NCBI GenBank assembly: GCA_020310875.1
Contig: CM035406.1
Coordinates: 219,649,363 to 219,713,362, forward strand
DNA: 64,000 nucleotides
From: Ceratopteris richardii
Taxonomy: Eukaryota > Streptophyta > Polypodiopsida > Polypodiales > Pteridaceae
Direction of reading: 5' to 3'
The stretch's first letter is position 1; each line of letters starts with the position of its first letter. The notes beneath the pieces were generated by a model. That model ran no database searches. It was given only the letters and a program-made list of their open reading frames with translations, and had not been told where the DNA came from. Made by a program: the position numbers and the translations under genes. Below, piece after piece: positions 52,933-63,695 of the stretch.

Positions 52933-53820
52933 TGTGTACCTAAGTATCGACTTAGGGACTTGAGGAGAAAGAGACTGTAGCTCAATCCCCTACAAGTGCA
53001 TATAGTGGGGACTCACGCTTTAATTATCAATCCAAGAAGTATCATAACCTAGTTGAGTGTATGAGGACATGCATTCAAATGACAGTCAATGAAAATGTGA
53101 ACTAACAAGGTGCAAACAAGTATAAACTATCACGTTCAAGCTTTCATGGTTGGCTATGGTGTCGCGAGACTTAGAGTAGTAGCCAATAGTAAATTGAGCT
53201 TTTCTATCAGCTTCAAACTCAAAATATAGAAATAATAGGTTTTTTTCGAAGCTCTGGAGAAGACGCATCCAATGGTTCCCTCCTCACTCGATTCTGACAC
53301 CTCTACTTCAAGATATGAGCAAAATACTGAGCCGTAGGAATGACCTACCTACACTTCAGCACTTCCTACACTTCTCGCACACATTACCAACATCAAACAA
53401 GCACTACCATGGATAGACAACACTTCAAAGCACTCTTTTCAAATCACATACATGCATGCAAGCTCACAAGGAAGAAGATACAGAGAGGAGAAGACACAAA
53501 TTTGAAATTCTGTGCTCTTCATTATCACAATGGCAAAAAGTCTTTACAAAGAGTCACAAAATGACTTATATACTTGTGCCCTGAAAATGGTCCTTTAACA
53601 CAAGAGACCGAAACTTTATTGACTAAAAGACTAATTCCCTACTAATTTACAAAGGTAATGATAGAAATATCTATGGGTATGCATCTAGAGGACTCCTCTA
53701 GTGCATTTACATCAAAAAATATATTACAAAGTGCTATGTTACAAAAATAAAGTGCCCGCATCGGAAAATGTTGGGGCCCTTCTTTTTCTCTATATCTCTG
53801 CTCTTCTTTACTCTTCAACA
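52933..53820 (-). repeat. OTA-4 3' LTR
   Basis: 888 bp, minus-strand start TGTTGAAGAGTAAAG at 53820, end GGTACACA at 52933, where Cop-C sequence stops. A TATA-like TATATAAG lies near 53565 on the minus strand. Purine-rich sequence adjoins the start, as expected for a 3' LTR. The second LTR is not in view, so the limits rest on the junctions. Confidence 0.7.
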
Positions 53821-54439
53821 CTCTCCCCCTCTTTGTCTCTATCGTCCCTTGACAGGCTTTTGCTTCTTGTTTGCAACTTGTTTACTTCTTTCCACTGCAT
53901 GCATCACTTGGTCGGCCTTGCCTCCTTTTTAGGTTGGCATTACGTTTTAAAGGCCCTGTTCTTGAATCTTCTTTCACATCCTCTGGGACCTGATGCATTT
54001 TTTAGACTGTTCTTTTCTTTTCACCGCTCACAACCCTTGGAAATAAACTACAATTAATTTGTAGTCTATTTTTCCAATCACTTTTTTGAATCTGGGACAC
54101 TATGTTAAGTCGGGTTGCCACTCACGCAACCAGTGGAAGGTATGAAGGTTTGGATTTTCAACCTTCAATCCTGACCTCCCGAAGATCAAGAGGTTGATGC
54201 ACCTTCTTGGGGCTCTAGATTTGCCAGATATCTTCTTGCACTTCTTCATGGATAATTACTGGCCTTGATCCGTCCTTGCCTGTTGCATACATCCCACTAT
54301 TGTATGCCCTTGCGGGGCTCTATGCAAAGATGGGTATTGTGTGCCCCTACGGGGCTTCCTGCAGAGATATGTCTTCATATATATTGTGTTTAGTGAAGCT
54401 TCTTTCTTGATTTTCTTCGTTTTTTCCTTTTTCTTGACT
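53821..54439 (-). other. stretch between two polypurine-tract-like junctions in OTA-4
   Basis: 53821-53832 on the minus strand is GAGGGGGAGAG next to TGTTGAAGAG. A second, very similar junction lies at 54451/54452: GGAGGGGGATAG next to TGTTGAAGTAGAG, with GACGACAGAG upstream of it as GACGATAGAG is at the first. The 620 bp between have no clear coding homology and could be a partial LTR or a duplicated 3' end. They include a doubled GCCC(T/C)(T/A)(G/C)CGGGGCT unit (54299-54368). Confidence 0.55.
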
Positions 54440-55490
54440 CTACTTCAACACTATCCCCCTCCTGAACTCTGTCGTCCCGACAAGCTTTGGAATTCGGCAG
54501 GAGTACATCTTATATACATTTTGCTCTGTTTCATTAAGCAGATTGGCTTCATGTATCATGAGTTGCTTACATTGTTCTGCTTTTACATCGTCATGTGGCG
54601 CCTGTTGATGGTCTGCAAAGAAGCTTAATTGATATGCCACAAGTCTCGCATTCAGATTAGTTGACATCTTCAAGAAAATTTCTGGGTCAATCTCAAAAAA
54701 TCCTGTAAAAAACGCTTCCTCAAAAGTTTGCATGTATGGACTCGGCAAAAACATAAGTCGAGAATAATATGCCATAATTGTAGGGTGACTAAGCATAACC
54801 CATAGATCAAAAAGAGGATATATGTGCCTTGGTTAATGCCGATGAAATTCAAAAATGTATATTCTGCATGCTTAAAAACTTTGAGTACTGTGAGTATCAT
54901 ACTAAGGATTTTATTGGTCATCTTTATTGTGAGATCAGGTATTGTCACATAATGGTTTAGCCAAAACTCAATGGATCTCACCATGTATTCTTCAGTCGGT
55001 AAGTAGTTGTGCGGCAGACTTGGAAGCAAAGGATAATTCAACCGTTGCTTATTGAGCTTACCAATGCTTTGTATATCCAAAAATTCTTGTACATCACGTC
55101 AACGTGGCATCGGGCAAAAATAAGGTTTCACTTGAAATAAATATGGTGTGGCTTGCCGATGCACTCATAATGTTGGATTCTTTTCCAAAAACTTTCTTCT
55201 CCATAATGGTTGTGCTGCTTCAAACTCTTCTCGAGTGTAAGTGAATGTATTTGTCTTGAAGTTCAGCTGGTCATCTGGATCTTTTTGTGTAATCTGCCTT
55301 ATATAACTACATGTCTGCTTTTTCAACAGCCCATAAGGTATGTTGAATGGCTTGATGATCTGTTCCAAGTCTTTGCCTTTGATTTTTGCTCCTTTCATTA
55401 CTTTTACTACTTTGTTTTCAAAATTTTCCATCGATCGGGACACCAATAGTGCCCATTCCTTCTGACCTATTTCTGCAGTATACGGCATTG
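54440..55490 (-). pseudogene. OTA-4 C-terminal domain of the 3' frames
   Basis: Blocks GQKEWALLVSRSMENFENKV, then NYPLLPSLPHNYLPTEEYMV, then MTNKILSMILTVLKVFKHAE, and QTFEEAFFTGFFE match the order of the OTA-3 blocks (NTFAIKV, NYPYFSPPRAP, MKMFELMMVVFKTF, QTFEEMFSTRF). This is independent support for a real conserved domain. Function unknown. Broken copy. Confidence 0.58.
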
Positions 55491-56296
55491 GATGATCATC
55501 CTTGGGTTCTATCGTCTGCTCTCTTATTGGTGAATGATAGATCGAGGGAGATAGAGGATGTACCTCTACCTCATTAGTAGGATTCCCTTGTTGTGGATCT
55601 ACTGGTGTCCCGATTGTTGCCTGTTTTTATTTGAGCTTCTAATTGTTCAATGAGTTCCACCTCGTCCTTGATGGGCGGTACCACATTTGTTTTTGGTGTA
55701 GATGCTTCTTTTACAATGATCTTGGATTGTGTAATCAATTGGATGATGTGCCTTTCTTCAGATGGTGCTTCTTGATTTTATACTTTTGGGTTTCGATTGT
55801 TGGGGGTGGTTTGGATTTGATGAATCTCCATCCATTCTTCATCATTCATCTCTATCCTTATATCTATGTCCAATGTTTCATGTTCATGAATAGATTCCTC
55901 ATTAGAACTTGAGTCATCAAGCCCCAATTCCTTGTATCAGGCGGCTTGTGATGGGTTGTGTTTTTTTTTACCCTTTTTCTACAAAGGTCTGGACTGTCTG
56001 TATTGATGTCCTTGAATGGTAAGATTTATTTGACCTTGCATGTAAGTATGTGTTTCTTCTAAAGTCGCTGATAGATCCCTTTGTGTTATAGGAGGTTGAG
56101 TTAACGAGACCCTTGGTAATAGATGTGTTTGCTTTGATTGTGGGGTTTCTTGTGCTTCTTCTTCTCGAACTCGCTTGGCTCCACGCATCATAGTTTTCAA
56201 ACTTGTTCCCACTTCCTCTTTGGATATGGATGCTTTCTTCTTCTTTGGAATTGTTGCAAACTTCACATATCTTGCCATTTCAATAGAGGTCGGCAT
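55491..56296 (-). pseudogene. OTA-4 basic and acidic linker of the 3' frames
   Basis: 56296-55979 is basic with a possible nuclear signal (TIPKKKKASISKEE) and RGAKRVREEEAQETPQSKQ. 55978-55491 is acidic and polar (LGLDDSSSNEESIHEHETLD, IDIRIEMNDEEWMEIHQIQ). The long Pro-rich linker of OTA-1 and OTA-3 is not seen here. Confidence 0.5.
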
Positions 56297-56299
56297 TAA

Positions 56300-56953
56300 T
56301 CACAGGCATTCCTTCATTTCTAGTGCTTCATAGATCAATGGCGTCAAAGCAGAGCTTCCATTCAAAAATTTCTTATGGTCCCATTTCTTCTTTGCTTCGA
56401 ATAAACGTTCTTGTATGTATGGCATAAAGTTAACTTGGTTCCCGATTTTCCTCATAGCATGAGATAGAAATTGAACTACAATCTTTTGAGGTATTGTATA
56501 TCTGTTCATGCTTGGGAAACAAAAATGTTGATGCACCACGCGGACTAATTCTTCAATATCCGTCCTGTTGATTTCCATAAAAGTCTTCTTTTTAGCGTCG
56601 TGACATCCATGTTTGAGATTTGTTAGTCCGTCTTGACTCCATCCAAAAGCTTTGTTGATGAGCTCATGTGTAAATCAAGCATGTTTCCATTCTCTAGTTT
56701 TATTCAGAACTGTAGCTTCTGGTACTAAGGGCATATCCACTGCTGCTTGTAGCGTGCTCATTACCTGAGTACATCGTTGAAAATCTGGTAAATAAATTGG
56801 AAGTCGTAAAAACGCATCAATTCCTACCCTTGTCCATACTTCTGTAATGCTTGGTAATCCATGTTGTAGAGTTTGAAAATCCTGCGATACCAATGGAAAC
56901 TGATGGTCTCTGTCCATAATCTTAATTGTGGCCAAAAAGATGAGGTCTGCCAC
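56300..56953 (-). pseudogene. OTA-4 3' helical domain
   Basis: YLPDFQRCTQVMSTLQAAVD with VPEATVLNKTREWKHA aligns with OTA-3 near 45600. NRYTIPQKIVVQFLSHAMRK, then FMPYIQERLFEAKKKWDHKK and LNGSSALTPLIYEAL aligns with the RFTxPxKxxWF…WIMxQ…KR…GCCALxxII pattern of OTA-1 and OTA-3. Function unknown. Confidence 0.55.
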
Positions 56954-56959
56954 CAGTTG

Positions 56960-57654
56960 GTATTCACAGAACCAATGACATCTTGCCTTTGTAATCGAAG
57001 AAGCAGGACCTCTTCCTCTTGCGTAGCTTCTAAATCAGGTGATGCCATCTGCACTTAAAGCACACCACAATCAGTGTAAAAGTGGTTGCATGACTTATTT
57101 CCAACTAATCTCCATGAATTGAATAGTTCTCTAAGTGACTTGTGTTGTCCTTCCCCTGTGGGTGTGAGAAAGGTAGTACCTGGGATTTTTTTTCTCCTGT
57201 TGTGCTTTGTGTAGCTGTCGTTTTGTGATTCTTCTTCAATAGCCATTCATCTCTTTGATTTGCTTTTGTTGAGTACTTCTCTTTCTGCAATTTTGAGTTG
57301 TCGCGTCTTCTTGCTCCTTTGACTTTATTTTGGATGGATCCTTCTTTCGTACTGGTATTTTCAGTTTAGTTTTCTTCGTTGGCACAGTTGATTTGGGAAT
57401 CCATATTTGCGTTCTAATGGGTTGCACAACAATCAGTTTCTTTGGGATCCATAATTGGACAATCTTCTGTAGACCTTGGCCAACTTGGCTTGAAGTCTTG
57501 ATCTGTTGTTGGTTCCCTTGTAGGTGATGGCTTTGTTTTTGGTGATATGCTGCTACTTGATCTTTCTGAATCCATGTCTGTCTGGTTCGTTGAATGGAAT
57601 ATATTCTAATGTGGACAGGTTTGGGTTGATTACTCTCACTAGTAGCTCTTGTGG
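56960..57654 (-). pseudogene. OTA-4 basic W-h-P-K repeat region
   Basis: LWIPKKLIVVQPIRTQIWIP followed by KSTVPTKKTKLKIPVRKKDP gives two W-I-P-K units close together, with TWIQKDQ before them. The region is strongly basic. It lies right after PR2, as in OTA-1 and OTA-3. Confidence 0.55.
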
Positions 57655-58323
57655 TCAATTCCTCACTAGGGCTCTCCATGGAACGATGTTAGTAGAAAGG
57701 TCAAATGGATGATGAGGGGGTGTGAGATTAAGAATTGGTGTAAACACAGGTGAAGTGCTTGGAGGTGGGGGTTCCATAGTAGAGGTAGATGTACAATCAT
57801 CGTCATGCATGATTAATTGATCTCTCAGAGATAGACAAGTGGCTTTGACAGGTCGCTCTTCTAACAAACTGAATACTTTGTGATGCCCTATCTTGGCTGA
57901 TATGTAACCCAAGGCTAGTTGGATAGTTACCTCATATTCATATAACCAATGTTGGCTTAACACAAGTTCTTCTAATAAATCTTGATCATGGCACACTAAT
58001 AGTTTTTGTTGCATCGTGTTATTTCCTAGGCGCAATGATAAGGTAATCTCACCTATGCATTCAGTAACCTTACCTCCTATTCCAATCAAGTGTGCTTTGG
58101 TTGAATGTAATTGGGCTTTGAGTTGATGAGTCAAAGAGGATCTGATGGAGCTGATAGCTGCTCCTGTGTCAATGAGGGCATCCACCAAGTGGTACTCCTC
58201 TATTCCCACTCCTAGGTTCAAATATGGTTGCCTCACTTGATGTCCTAGGTTTTCTGAGGCTCTAAAATTAGCCATTGGTATGGGCTCCTCTCCTAGATGA
58301 TATATTTCATCCCTGTCTCTCAT
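57655..58323 (-). pseudogene. OTA-4 second retropepsin-like domain (PR2)
   Basis: The clearest PR2 in the window. LVDALIDTGAAISSIRSSLT carries the canonical D-T-G-A loop; HLIGIGGKVTECIGEITLSL is the flap side; LLVCHDQDLLEELVLSQHWL matches the end strand. The N-terminal part has LGEEPIPMANFRASENLG, the C-terminal part polar Pro/Ser sequence. It follows the integrase block directly. Family knowledge: this fold is a homodimeric aspartic protease that cuts gag-pol. Confidence 0.72.
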
Positions 58324-58395
58324 CCATTCCTTTCATTTCCTTATTCGTTCTAGGGCTTCCTATCATGCCTCCTCGCATATTTTTTCATCTTCCTT

Positions 58396-59526
58396 TCATC
58401 TATTTCTTGTTGCTAGAAGTCTTAACAACATCTCCTCTGTTAATGGCTCTAAATACGTCTTCACTCGACAACCACTTATATATTTTGGTAGTACTTCTCC
58501 ATATAGGGTTGCTAAATTGATGGCTTCACTAGTTGATATGCGATTGATCACCAAGGGGCCATATCCTCTTTTTTGTAGCTTCTTTGCATGTTTCTTTAAA
58601 GTATATACCAAGACTAAATCTCCTTCCTTCAAATTTTTATCCTTAATATGAGCATCAAAGTATGCCTTTTGTCGCCTTTGTAATGCAGCATAAATTCCTA
58701 CCACCGCTTGTAATCTAGTTTCATGTAGCTTCTCGATTTGGTCCAATTGACTAGATAACTCACGTACATTCCATTCATAGGTCAATGTTGCTCTAAGAGT
58801 AGGAACTAGGAAATCAATTGGCAAAATTGCATTCTAGCCATACATTATATTAAAAGGAGGAGTTCCTATAGCTCTTTTGTATGCTACTCAAAATGCCCAT
58901 AAAGCGTGATGTAACTTCTTTTCCAATCAGAGCTTTCCTTGTTAACAATCTTTGTGAGAACTGTACACAAGATCTAGTTTGAACTTTATTGGCTTGTGGG
59001 TGATATGGAGCCGATTTCTTGTGAATCACTAGGAATTCATTCATTAAGGCTTCTATCACTTCATTGAGGAAGTGTGTGCCTCTATCACTCATGATTTCTA
59101 TTGGCAATCCAAATCTAGTGAATATGTTCTCAAAGAGAAACTTAGCCATGATCGTTGCATCGTTCTTCTTAGTTGCCTTGGCTTCTACCCATTTGTTCAA
59201 GTAGTCCATTGCTACAATTATGTATTCTGCATGGGAACCTTTTGCTGGTGGGCTAATAGGTCCTACAAACTCTATTCCCCATTTCGTAAATGCTCTGGCA
59301 CTTATCATAGGTCTTAATGGCATTTCATCTCTTCTAATAGGATACTTTGTTTGTTGACAAGTATCACATCTTTGGACATATATGGCTGCATCTTGATATA
59401 GAGTTGGCCACCACAATCCAGCAAAGAGAATATTTTTCTAGTTATATCTGTAGAAAAGTGTCCTCCTGCAGCTCTTGTATGCATCACTTCCAAGACTAGA
59501 ATATACTCGTCTTCATGGATGCACAT
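58396..59526 (-). pseudogene. OTA-4 integrase: second HHCC module, core, C-terminus
   Basis: WWPTLYQDAAIYVQRCDTCQ ends the zinc module. The core follows: KWGIEFVGPISPPAKGSHAE, IMSDRGTHFLNEVIEALMNE with the second Asp, and SAPYHPQAN before the expected Glu. The C-terminal module reads MPIDFLVPTLRAT, QKAYFDAHIKDKNLKEGDLV and YTLKKHAKKLQKRGYGPLVI. Broken copy. Confidence 0.83.
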
Positions 59527-59544
59527 TCTTAATTGGTTGTCCCT

Positions 59545-59903
59545 TCATCTCTTGAAAAGGTGTTTACCTACGAGTACGTAGTCTTTGCTTTGTTCTTCAA
59601 GGGCACATTTTCTTGCCAAACTAGCTCCTTCTGGGTACTCTTGTGTTTTTAAGAATTTCACTAGGGGCATACTCCATCTAGGTGCTATTGTAGAGTAACA
59701 TAGAGTAGAGTTCTCTTCAGGTGCTCTTTCTTGACAAATGGGGCATGTAGAGACATAATTATGTCCCTCTGCATGGTTGGCCAATATGTGCCTAATCTCT
59801 TAAGCTCTTGCCAGGTTCCATTAATACTTCCATGGGTTTTCCACTGATTCATGTGTGCTTTTTGAAGCCACATTTCTTGCTCGTCTTCCTCTACACATCT
59901 CAT
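59545..59903 (-). pseudogene. OTA-4 first HHCC module and spacer
   Basis: LQKAHMNQWKTHGSINGTWQ and LKRLGTYWPTMQRDI, with STCPICQERAPEENSTLCYS nearby, give the zinc finger pattern. The spacer reads PLVKFLKTQEYPEGASLARK and KDYVLVGKHLFKR, as in OTA-1 (FLRTRTFPQDMTLA, LDYTLIGDNLYR). Third instance of the tandem arrangement. Confidence 0.6.
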
Positions 59904-60015
59904 AAGTAATCCACTTGACTATTGGTGGTATAAGCTTCCAGTTATGATATGGGGAATTTTAGTTTTCCATAACTCCTGGCTCTTGTCTAAATTGATCTAT
60001 GTTGAGGTCCATGTG

Positions 60016-61386
60016 TCAGTATGGGATCAATTTTTCAGCCCATCGTGGACATACTTCCAAGTTGAAAAGATAAGTATCTGGAAAATCATCTGGCACTCTT
60101 GTGGGAGGTTCTCCATGTGTCATCCTAGATAGGTGATCAACACAGATGTGTGTGTTTCCTTTTTTGACTACTACTTCAAAATCAAATTCCATTAACAATA
60201 GAAACCATCGTACTAGTCGTCCGGTATTACATGGCTTATTAACTAGATATAATAGAGCCTGATGATCAATGAAAATTTTGATTTTTTTTGCCAATAAGTA
60301 GTGTCTAAATTTCTTCATTGTGTATACCATTCCTAAGCCTTCTCATTCCGTAGTGGTATAATTATGCTCTGCTTGGTTTAATTGTCTAGTAGCATAGGCT
60401 ATAGGGTGGTCTAACTTTTTGGTATCTGCTGATTGTGCTAAGATGCAAGCAATGGCAAACTTGGAGGCATCCACATGAATATGAAATGGTTTATTCCAAT
60501 CTGGTACTTTTAAAATTGGAACTGAGCTCAAGCGACTCTTTAATTCATTGAACACCTGTTCATAGTCTTTTGTCCAAGTAAACTGAGTCAGCAATCCATA
60601 AAGAGGCCTTGCAATTATGGCATACATGTGAATGAATCTACGATAATATCCACAATGTCCCATAAATGTTTGTACTTCTTTAGCGGTCTTTGGTCTTGGC
60701 AAATCTAGAATTACTTTGATTTTGTATTCATTAGTGGAAATTCCATTCTTAGAGACAATGTGCCCTAAGATCTTTCCTTGTCGAACCATGAAGACACATT
60801 TTTTCGGATTAAGGCATACTCTATACTCACGACATTTGGCAAATATTTTTCTTAGTTCTGGGATGTGTTCTGATCTTATAGCTGAATAGGTACATAAATC
60901 ATCCATGTATACCTCCATACTTTTTCTCAAGAATTCCTTGAACACGTGGCACATCAATCTTTGGAAAGTGGTTGGGGCATTAGTTAGACCAAAAGGCGTA
61001 ACCCTAAATGCATAGACTCCCCATTCGGTTGCAAAGGTTGTCTTATGTTGGTCTTCAAGAGCAATGGCTACCTGATTATATCTTGAGAAGCCGTCAAGAA
61101 AGCTATAGACTCCCTTACCTGCAAACCTTTCCAACAGATGATCTGTGATGGGTAATGGGTAAATATCCCATATGGTGATTGCGTTTACCTTTTTAAGGTT
61201 AATGCATACCCTTAATTTGCCATTCTTTTTTGGTAGTACCACTAAAGGTGACACCCATTCCATGTGTTCAATTTCATAAATGAATCTGGCATCCAATAAT
61301 TCATCTATCTCCTCCTTAATTTTTGCCGAATAAACATCATTATAGGTATATGGTCTTTGTTTGGAGGGCTTGGCTTCTGTTGTCAT
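60016..61386 (-). pseudogene. OTA-4 reverse transcriptase and RNase H
   Basis: The longest clean stretch of any OTA copy here. [82 protein letters not shown], and EVYMDDLCTYS for the catalytic Asp pair. RNase H: FHIHVDASKFAIACILAQSA, ATRQLNQAEHNYTTTE, then FRHYLLAKKIKIFIDHQALL. It ends with DFPDTYLFNLEVCPRWAEKL before the zinc modules. Confidence 0.9.
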
Positions 61387-61881
61387 AGGGATTCTATGAG
61401 CACAAATAGAAGTATCTACTCCTTTTAAGTCCTTATAAGTCCATGCAAAGGCATCTCAATACTCTCTTATAAGTTGTATTAATTCTTGTTCTTCCTCCAA
61501 CGAGACATCTTGTCCTATGAAAGTGCATCTCTCTTCTCCTTCTTCAATAGCTACTACAATCTTCTTGGTTTTCTCTTTATTGTCGTATGATATCCCTGGT
61601 TGCGCTTCTTGTTTTGGCATCTGAATAGCAATCTTTCTCTCCTCTACATCATATTTCTTGAAATTCTCAGGTACCTCGAATTGGTCTTGAGGTGTGCTAT
61701 CTTCTTTTTTTTTCTATGTTTGGTTCATCTATTTCTGTTTGTAGTGCGTCTTGAGTCACATCTAGACTAGGTTCTCCTTTTCCTTTATTCCTCATAGGTT
61801 CCAGTTCCATTTCTATGCTCTCGTAATCTTCATTCCATTCTTTTTCAATTACTTCTCCTTCATCCGCTTCTTGGAGAATGG
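61387..61881 (-). pseudogene. OTA-4 pre-RT block
   Basis: Read on the minus strand it has acidic linker (NEDYESIEMELEPMRNKGKG, DALQTEIDEPNIEKKRR) and a block like OTA-1's ERCTYIGHDLSEDEEQELI and DLKGVD. OTA-5 is inserted at 61881/61882. Confidence 0.7.
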
Positions 61882-62496
61882 TGTTGATAGTCAAGGTCAC
61901 ACACAAGCAGTGAAGCACATCAATGAAGTGGACACACAAGAAGAAGGAGCATGTAGGGAGCTCCAAGAAGCACATGTCAAATTTTCATAAGAAATCCTTA
62001 TAAAACTAGTGATTTTTATCACTAAAAACCATTGTAAATACCATTTTAGTCCATTTTGTTCAAGTCGAGGAGTCCTCGAGCTTGAGGAGTATTAGAAGTA
62101 TCATCCTACCAATTTTTATAATTTTTAGATTCAGTTTGAGTCCCCAAATAAGCCTTGGAACCTAATTTTTAAGTAGGCCGGACACTAGGTCTGGACAGGG
62201 CCAAAACCACTCAAAAAACTATAAAAAGGGCTGGAGAGCTCATTTGGGAGGTTAGCTTGTTGTAGATTTCAGCTTTGTAAGAGAGTTCTTTTGTAATCGA
62301 AGTCCTTCCATTGTTCCACTCTTTGCTCTTACTTTGTGCGCGTGTGTGTATGTGTGTTCATGCTTGTATGCTTTCACTCACGCACTTGTGCACTTCACTT
62401 GCTCTTGGTCTTCATACCGGTCCTCACGTCTCCACAGATTGATATTTATGAGGTGAAGCTCCTCACATTGGTACTCACCATTGTGCTAGAGTGACA
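61882..62496 (+). repeat. OTA-5 5' LTR
   Basis: 615 bp, start TGTTGATAGTCAAGG, end GCTAGAGTGACA. Shares the GGCCGGACACTAGGTC block, TATA box, (GT)n stretch and CTCACGTCTCCACAGATT with OTA-3's LTR. Confidence 0.86.
62220..62230 (+). promoter_or_regulatory. OTA-5 LTR TATA box
   Basis: TATAAAAAGGG. The same box lies at the matching place of the OTA-3 LTR (41431-41439, minus). Start of transcription expected about 30 bases on, near 62250. Confidence 0.65.
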
Positions 62497-62503
62497 CCAA
62501 ATT

Positions 62504-62521
62504 TGGCACCGTTGTCGGGGA
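62504..62521 (+). promoter_or_regulatory. OTA-5 primer-binding site, tRNA-Asp type
   Basis: TGGCACCGTTGTCGGGGA differs at two places (both transitions) from TGGCGCCGTTGCCGGGGA, the tRNA-Asp complement used by Athila/Tat elements. It lies seven bases after the LTR. Confidence 0.82.
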
Positions 62522-63027
62522 GAGAGCTTGGAGGACGAGCGTGTGACGGTAAGACATAGAGTAGTGACGTTGGAAGGTAAAAAAATCACCATTTTCAATT
62601 CAGTTTCTGAGTTTTCCTTCTTCTTCATCTTCATCATCATCTCCATCTTCTCCCATCTTCATCTTCTCTGATTTTTCTCATTTTTGAGTGCACATTCACC
62701 TCATTTTTCACTTGTGACTTGAGCAACAAGCGCAGAGGGTGTTTAGAGCTAAAACGCTGAAGAAATCGCCTTGAAATCCACTTAAAACGTCAAAAATTTG
62801 AGTGGCAGTATCACGAAGTGATAAGACCTGCGTCTGGTATGGTGGTGGTGGTATCATGAGTTTGGAGGGTGATTTTGCATCTACAGGCTGATAGGAGTGA
62901 CAAGGAGAACATTAGGTACGCATATCTAAAAATTTTTTTGAATTTGGACTCCAAAAACTCCAAGTATCGTGTCTTGTTGAGTTTTGGTATGGCGATACCA
63001 GAATTCCCATGTATAATGATACTTGTT
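62522..63027 (+). other. OTA-5 leader before the repeat array
   Basis: Untranslated leader, no coding homology. It contains a CTTCTTCATC-type pyrimidine stretch (62617-62680). The array motif starts to appear in diverged form toward its end (GGTATGGCGATACC, near 62988). Confidence 0.6.
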
Positions 63028-63695
63028 GAGGTATCGTATCATGCACGCCCACTTGAGGTATCGCGATACCATTCTAGTATCGTATCGTCAAGTGTTGGTA
63101 TCACGATCGCAGTCGCCTTGGTGGTATCCTATCGTGGCGATCACGGTATCGTATCGTCGACCGAGTGGTATCGTATCGCCTGTCACCTTGGTATCGTATC
63201 ACGAGCAACCCGGTATCGTATCGTGAGAGCTCCGGTATCGTATCGTGTACATTTTTGGTATCATATCGCATGTCACCTTGGTATCGTATCGTGAGCAATC
63301 TGGTATCGTATCGTGTGATTTGAAGTATCGTATCGTGCAGTGGTCAGGTATCGTATCATCCACTAACTTGGTATCATATCGTCCACTAACTTGGTATCGT
63401 ATTGTCCATAGAACCAGTATCATATCGTGTAAATTTTTGGTATCGTATTGTGTGATTTCAGGTATCATATCGTCTGCCTAAGTGGTATCATATCGTTCAC
63501 AGACTAGTATCGTATCGTGAGGTTGGTATCGTATCATGCAAGTTAGAGGTATCATATCGTGACCACTCCCAATATCGTATCGTGGAAGTTGGTATCGCGA
63601 TCTTGGTCTTCCCGGTGGTATCGTATCGTGTAAAGGTGGTATCTTCTATAGTGGTATCATGTAAAACAAAGGTATCGTATCGCCTATCCTGAGGT
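63028..63695 (+). repeat. spaced GGTATCGTATCG repeat array, about 30 units
   Basis: About 30 copies of GGTATCGTATCGTG or close variants lie in 670 bp. They are separated by mostly different 6-20-bp spacers, giving a mean period of about 23 bp. Most unit variants are CG to CA or TG (GGTATCATATCG, CGTATTG), as expected from loss of methylated CpG. One unit is the perfect palindrome GGTATCGCGATACC (63057-63070). A few spacers recur (TGTCACCTTGG at 63181 and 63271, 90 bp apart; CCACTAACTTGG twice near 63360-63395), so groups of units were also copied. Confidence 0.9.

Larger units (their letters stand above)
52933..61881 (-). mobile_element. OTA-4: Athila/Tat-type Ty3/gypsy element, 3' LTR to pre-RT, broken, interrupted by OTA-5
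   Basis: Colinear with OTA-1 and OTA-3: pre-RT, RT, RNase H, two HHCC modules, integrase core, second retropepsin-like domain, basic W-h-P-K region, helical domain, linker and C-terminal domain, then the 3' LTR. The LTR is not the OTA-3/OTA-5 type, so this is a different family of the same group. It lies in Cop-C and is itself cut at 61881 by OTA-5. Its gag side is outside the window. Many breaks. Confidence 0.88.

Noticed and set aside
54670-55080. Env-like transmembrane protein in OTA-4, because of a hydrophobic run
   Set aside because: The related blocks in OTA-1 and OTA-3 are not hydrophobic there, so the run is probably not part of the real protein.
63023-63481. Reading frames with YRIVSYR-like repeats on both strands
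   Set aside because: They are translations of the GGTATCGTATCG array; open frames arise from the repeat composition.
63028-63695. CRISPR array, because of repeats with unique spacers
   Set aside because: Units are only 12-14 bp, spacers vary from about 6 to 20 bp, no cas genes exist, and the site lies in a plant LTR-element leader.
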